Positions 60,395 to 64,000 of a stretch of DNA of 64,000 nt are shown here, piece by piece. The notes under the pieces are model-generated. The model searched no databases. It had not been told where the DNA came from and saw only the letters and a list, made by a program, of their open reading frames with translations. The stretch spans positions 806,001-870,000 of the forward strand of contig NZ_MJAK01000001.1 of NCBI RefSeq assembly GCF_001742745.1. Direction: 5' to 3'. Position 1 is the first letter of the stretch. The number at the start of each line of letters is the position of its first letter. Made by a program: the position numbers and the translations under genes. This DNA is from Curtobacterium sp. ER1/6. GTDB taxonomy: Bacteria; Actinomycetota; Actinomycetes; Actinomycetales; Microbacteriaceae.

Positions 60395-62485
60395 ATGACG
60401 CTCGCCGGAGAATCGGCAGGTACCGAGGCCCGCCGCCAACGAGGCCTCGCAGCAGAGCACCGCCGCCGCGCCGACGACGCCGAGCGGACCGCCGCCCGCT
60501 ACGAGATCGCCGAACGCACCGAGAGCGAGACCGCGCGCGTCCTCGCCCCGCTCGCCGGCATCGGCTATCACCTCCTCGCCGACCGCCGCTGGCCCGGCAG
60601 CCGCACCGCGCAGGTCGACATGGTCGTCGTCGGCCGTGCCGGTGTCTTCATCGTCGACACGAAGGCCTGGCGTGACGTCGCCGTCCACGACGACCGCATC
60701 ACGCGCGGCCAGGAGGACGTCACCGATGACATCGCCCGTCTCGCCGACCTCGCGTACAGCACCGAGGCCGCCCTCGTCGACATCGGTCTCGCGCCCGGCG
60801 AGGTCCACGCGGTCGCCGCACTCGCCGGCCAGAAGAAGATGCACGCCAGGGTCGCCTCCACCGACATAGTCGGCGTGCACGACCTGATCGGACACCTCAC
60901 GAAGCGCGGCGCACGGCTCTCCGCGAAGCGCGTCGACGAGGTGCTCGCCGCGCTCCTCGAGCACTTTCCCGTCATCGGCGAGGCACCGGCGGCACCGCAG
61001 CAGCTCGTCGTCCCCGCCCCGGTACTCCCCCGTGAACCGGCGCCGGTGCTCGACGACGAAACAGTCGACCACCTCCTCGACGGTGTCCTCGAAGCACCCA
61101 TCGAGGACTGGATGGCGTTCCTCGATCCGGCACAGGCCAGGCTCGTCCGACGCAGCTTCAACGGCCCGGCACGTATCCGCGGCGCCGCGGGCACCGGTAA
61201 GACCGTCGTCGGCCTGCATCGCGCCGCGTACCTCGCACGCGCGACCGGCGGTCGCGTGCTGTTCACGACGTACATCAGCACCCTGCCGAAGGTCCTCGAG
61301 TCACTCCTCGAACGCCTCGCACCCGACATGGTCGGTCGTGTCGACTTCATGGGCGTCCATGCGATCGCGTCTCGCCTCCTGAAGGAACGCGGCATCGCGT
61401 TCCGCGCTCCTGGCCGGGAGGCCCAGCTTGCGTTCGACGACGCGTGGAACGCAATCCGCGCCTCTAGTCCGTTGCGGTCGTCGCGATTCTCGCGCTCGTA
61501 CTGGGAAGACGAGATCAAGCACGTCATCAAGGGCCGCGGCCTGACGCGGTTCGACGAGTATGCGGACCTGGCGCGCGTCGGGCGCAGACACGGGCTCCCG
61601 CTGGAGACGCGACAGGCCGTCTGGGACCTGTACGAAGCGTACACGCGAGGGCTGCGCGACCGCCGGGCGCACGATTGGGAGGACATCGTGTTGCTCGCCC
61701 TCGACGCGTTGCGCGCGGTGCCGCTCGAGCGGTACGACGCGGTCATCGTGGACGAGGCGCAGGACCTGTCGTGTGCGATGGTCGAGCTGGTGCACCAGCT
61801 CGTGGGCGACCGCGCGGACGGGTTGACGCTCATCGGCGACGGGCAGCAGACGATCTACCCCGGCGGGTACACGCTCGGCGAGGTCGGCATCAATCTGTCG
61901 GGACGAGGCGTGGTGCTCGACGTCAACCACCGGAACACCGCCGAGATCCTCGAGTTCGCGAAGGACATGGTGGCGGACGACCAGTTCGTGGACATCGAGG
62001 GTCTGGACGGGGTCGGGGACGCGGTGTCCGACGTCTCGCGTTCCGGTGCTGCTCCGACGATGACGCACTTCACCAGTCGTGCGGATCACGATAGGGCGAT
62101 GCTCGACCGACTGACCGAGGTCCTCCGGCTCGTCGGGACCGGCCACGGTGACATCGGCATCCTCACGGCGACGAACCGGCAGGCGAACGACGTCATCGAG
62201 GCGCTCGGGCGAGCCGGCGTCCCGACCGTCTCCCTGCAGCAGTACGCGGGTCGGACCTCCGACGCGATTCGCGTGGGGACCGTGAAGCGGGCGAAGGGGC
62301 TCGAGTTCAAGCAGGTGCTGCTCGCGCACGTCGACCCCCGGCTGCTCGACGCTGCCCCGGCCGAACCATCGGAGACCGAACGGGAGCGGCGGGAGCGTGG
62401 TCGCCGGGAGCTCTACGTCGGCATGACACGGGCACGAGACGGCTTGTGGGTGGGTGTCCGCACCGGAACGGGGAACAACCGATGA
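60395..62485 (+). CDS. NERD-domain UvrD-like helicase
   Basis: ATG 60395 (MTLAGESAGTEARRQ) begins the conserved part; a frame from 60179 would add 72 unrelated residues. The 696-residue protein has a NERD nuclease-related domain (about 55-170, with SRTAQVDMVVVGRAGVFIVDTKAW), a linker, then an SF1 helicase: GAAGTGKT with Lys269, DEAQD at 453-457, GDGQQTIYPGGYTL, DVNHRNTAEIL and the final VKRAKGLEFKQVLL plus ELYVGMTRARDGL. It is likely a 3'-5' DNA helicase with a nuclease or DNA-end-binding head. Its stop overlaps the exonuclease start by four bases. Confidence 0.9.
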   Translation: MTLAGESAGTEARRQRGLAAEHRRRADDAERTAARYEIAERTESETARVLAPLAGIGYHLLADRRWPGSRTAQVDMVVVGRAGVFIVDTKAWRDVAVHDDRITRGQEDVTDDIARLADLAYSTEAALVDIGLAPGEVHAVAALAGQKKMHARVASTDIVGVHDLIGHLTKRGARLSAKRVDEVLAALLEHFPVIGEAPAAPQQLVVPAPVLPREPAPVLDDETVDHLLDGVLEAPIEDWMAFLDPAQARLVRRSFNGPARIRGAAGTGKTVVGLHRAAYLARATGGRVLFTTYISTLPKVLESLLERLAPDMVGRVDFMGVHAIASRLLKERGIAFRAPGREAQLAFDDAWNAIRASSPLRSSRFSRSYWEDEIKHVIKGRGLTRFDEYADLARVGRRHGLPLETRQAVWDLYEAYTRGLRDRRAHDWEDIVLLALDALRAVPLERYDAVIVDEAQDLSCAMVELVHQLVGDRADGLTLIGDGQQTIYPGGYTLGEVGINLSGRGVVLDVNHRNTAEILEFAKDMVADDQFVDIEGLDGVGDAVSDVSRSGAAPTMTHFTSRADHDRAMLDRLTEVLRLVGTGHGDIGILTATNRQANDVIEALGRAGVPTVSLQQYAGRTSDAIRVGTVKRAKGLEFKQVLLAHVDPRLLDAAPAEPSETERERRERGRRELYVGMTRARDGLWVGVRTGTGNNR

Positions 62486-64000
62486 CCAACAGGGGTTTCG
62501 CAGTGGTCGACCTCGAGACGACGGGGCTGTCTCCCAAGACAGGCCACCGAGTGATCGAGATCGCCGTCGTCCTCGTCGACGAACGCGGGCGGATCGAGCG
62601 CGAGTTCGAGACAGTCGTCAACCCGAACCGAGACCTCGGGCCCACGCACATCCACCGTCTTCGCGGAGCGGACGTCATCGGTGCGCCGACGTTCGCTGAC
62701 ATCGTCGGCGACCTGACCGATCTCCTTCAGGGACGGACGCTCGTCGCCCACAACGTGCGCTTCGAGGTCTCCTTCCTGCAGGCGGAGTTCGCTCGCGCCG
62801 GCGCGCCGTTCCCGTGTACGACGGACAACTCGGTGTGCACGATGCGACTCGCGAGCACTTTCCTGCCCGGTGCCGCGCGGAATCTCGCCGACTGCTGCTC
62901 CGCGTTCGACATCGACCTGGTCGACGCGCACGAAGCACTCGCAGATGCCCGCGCGACCGCTCGGCTCCTCGGCGCCTACATACAGGACCCCGCGGAGGAC
63001 CGGCGACGCTGGGACGAACGTCTCGAAACCGGCGTGACACTCACGTGGGGACGCCCCCGAGCGAGTGGACCGGAGTGGCTGCCCCGACGCCGCGCCTCGG
63101 CCGCCCCAGCCACGAGCGCGTTGGACCGCGCGGTCGAACTCCTGCCGGCGCGCACCGACCACACCGAACAGGAGTACCTCGCTCTCGTCGACCGTGCCGT
63201 CGCGGACGGGTTCCTCACCATCGACGAATCAGTCGCGCTCGACGATCTCGCCCAACACCTCGGGATGCCGGCGGATCAGCGCGCCCGACTTCACCAGGAG
63301 TACGTGCACACACTCGCCCACGCCGCCCTACGCGACGGCGTGCTCGATCCCTCCGAACGGGCGCAAGTCGACCGTGTGGCCGAGCTGCTGCGGGTCCCGT
63401 CCGACGTCGTGCGGGCGGCGCTCGCAGGGTCCGCCGGTAGCCCGACGCAGTTCGGCACACCGGCCGCTGAGCGGCCGCTGCAGCTCGACGCAGCGACGAT
63501 CGTCGTGCTGACGGGCGAGATGCGTCGCCCCCGAGCGGACATCGAAGGCGAGCTGCGCGCGCTCGGTGTCACCGTAGGCGCGGCGGTGACGAAGAAGACG
63601 ACCCTCCTCGTAGCGGCAGACCCGGACAGCCTGAGCGGCAAGGCGAGGAAGGCGCGGCAGTACGGCGTTCCGATGATCGACGAGGCGACGCTCGACTCAG
63701 CGCTTCTTTCGGCCCGTGCCAGTGATGACGGCGGCTCATGGCAAGGTGAGTCGGTGTCGGCGGGGGTTTCCGTACAACCGTCGGCTGCTCCGGAGGCGCC
63801 GTTCACCGAACCGCGCTCACGACCCGCAAGAGAGGACGCTGCGATGACGAACGGCCCCGAGGACGTCGAGTACGTCGGAGCAGCGCTACGAGTCGCGGTC
63901 GCCGGCCTGCAGCCGTTCGTCAGTGACGTCCTGCAGCCCCGCATCTCGTCCGGAGCGCGGTGGCCCCAACTCATCCAGCTGCTCGACCAGCAGAAGCACG
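62482..64000 (+). CDS. DEDDh exonuclease with BRCT domain and HEPN-like extension, 3' end outside window
   Basis: The frame is open from ATG 62482 (overlapping the helicase stop, ATGA) to the window end, 506 codons so far. Residues 1-165 are a DnaQ-type exonuclease: Asp10-x-Glu12, His150 and Asp155, but the third acidic site is Glu95 (HNVRFE) rather than Asp. Residues about 180-325 are helical with a tellurite-resistance-like pattern (DGVLDPSERAQVDRVAELL). Residues 335-406 are a BRCT domain (VVLTGEMRRPRADIEGELRA, KTTLLVAAD). From Met455 the segment YVGAALRVAVAGLQPFVSDV resembles a Swt1-type HEPN start. It probably works with the helicase in DNA processing or defence. Confidence 0.85.
   Translation, partial: MTNRGFAVVDLETTGLSPKTGHRVIEIAVVLVDERGRIEREFETVVNPNRDLGPTHIHRLRGADVIGAPTFADIVGDLTDLLQGRTLVAHNVRFEVSFLQAEFARAGAPFPCTTDNSVCTMRLASTFLPGAARNLADCCSAFDIDLVDAHEALADARATARLLGAYIQDPAEDRRRWDERLETGVTLTWGRPRASGPEWLPRRRASAAPATSALDRAVELLPARTDHTEQEYLALVDRAVADGFLTIDESVALDDLAQHLGMPADQRARLHQEYVHTLAHAALRDGVLDPSERAQVDRVAELLRVPSDVVRAALAGSAGSPTQFGTPAAERPLQLDAATIVVLTGEMRRPRADIEGELRALGVTVGAAVTKKTTLLVAADPDSLSGKARKARQYGVPMIDEATLDSALLSARASDDGGSWQGESVSAGVSVQPSAAPEAPFTEPRSRPAREDAAMTNGPEDVEYVGAALRVAVAGLQPFVSDVLQPRISSGARWPQLIQLLDQQKH

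Larger units (their letters stand above)
48842..64000. other. Defence-rich accessory region (right end outside window)
   Basis: The left edge is the truncated hydantoinase. Inside are a methyltransferase/PLD-helicase pair, a dead McrBC, a GmrSD-ATL nuclease with a partner, and a NERD-helicase/exonuclease pair. No integrase or transposase was found within the window. The 48878-56300 part has visibly lower GC than the flanks, whereas 56311-64000 is closer to the host, so the region was probably built in more than one step. Confidence 0.6.

Overview
This is high-GC actinobacterial chromosome, most likely from a Microbacteriaceae relative of Curtobacterium (inference). The supporting signs are the GC-rich codon use, a MshA-like (mycothiol-type) glycosyltransferase, surface proteins ending in LAFTG plus a membrane anchor and basic tail (the LAXTG type handled by class E sortases), a DtxR/IdeR-like iron box, and many genes whose start codon lies 6-7 bases after a TAnnnT box (leaderless transcription). 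No rRNA, tRNA, CRISPR array or transposase was recognised by eye.

Bases 1-48.3 kb are ordinary chromosome. In order: quinone reductase (partial), patatin lipase, S9 peptidase, acyl-CoA dehydrogenase facing a TetR regulator, two VOC proteins behind a 51-residue Cys/His protein, PutA facing a LysR regulator, three tandem LAXTG-type surface proteins (the middle one has no usable start), azoreductase, a metallo-beta-lactamase-fold hydrolase, an ATP-dependent DNA ligase and a LigD-type polymerase, with a tiny ORF between the last two behind what looks like an iron-repressed promoter. Then come a DUF429 / glycosyltransferase / uracil-glycosylase-like run, two APC amino-acid permeases with small membrane proteins, a BLUF blue-light sensor, a SWIM-SNF2 helicase, a PIN toxin with an unrecognised antitoxin candidate, an aldo/keto reductase, a secreted HNH nuclease, an SDR dehydrogenase, a tightly overlapped sugar ABC operon ending in a kinase-like phosphotransferase, and a large RecB-like nuclease-helicase.

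From about 48.3 kb to the window end is a defence-rich accessory region. Its left edge holds decayed relics: a DUF1653 gene and the last ~100 codons of a hydantoinase, the latter cut off exactly where an adenine methyltransferase begins. Inside are a methyltransferase + PLD-SNF2 helicase pair of lower GC, a frameshifted McrBC remnant, a GmrSD-type (DUF262/DUF1524) nuclease fused to an alkyltransferase-like domain lacking the alkyl-accepting cysteine, its 419-residue partner of unknown function, and a divergent pair: a NERD-UvrD helicase overlapped by a DEDDh exonuclease-BRCT protein that runs into a HEPN-like segment and off the window. The right boundary is outside the window.

Genome-wide style features also stand out: two families of long intergenic palindromes, one built on GACATCG...CGATGTC and one on GGACGGGAGGC...GCCTCCCGTCC, recur after genes and probably act as terminators.
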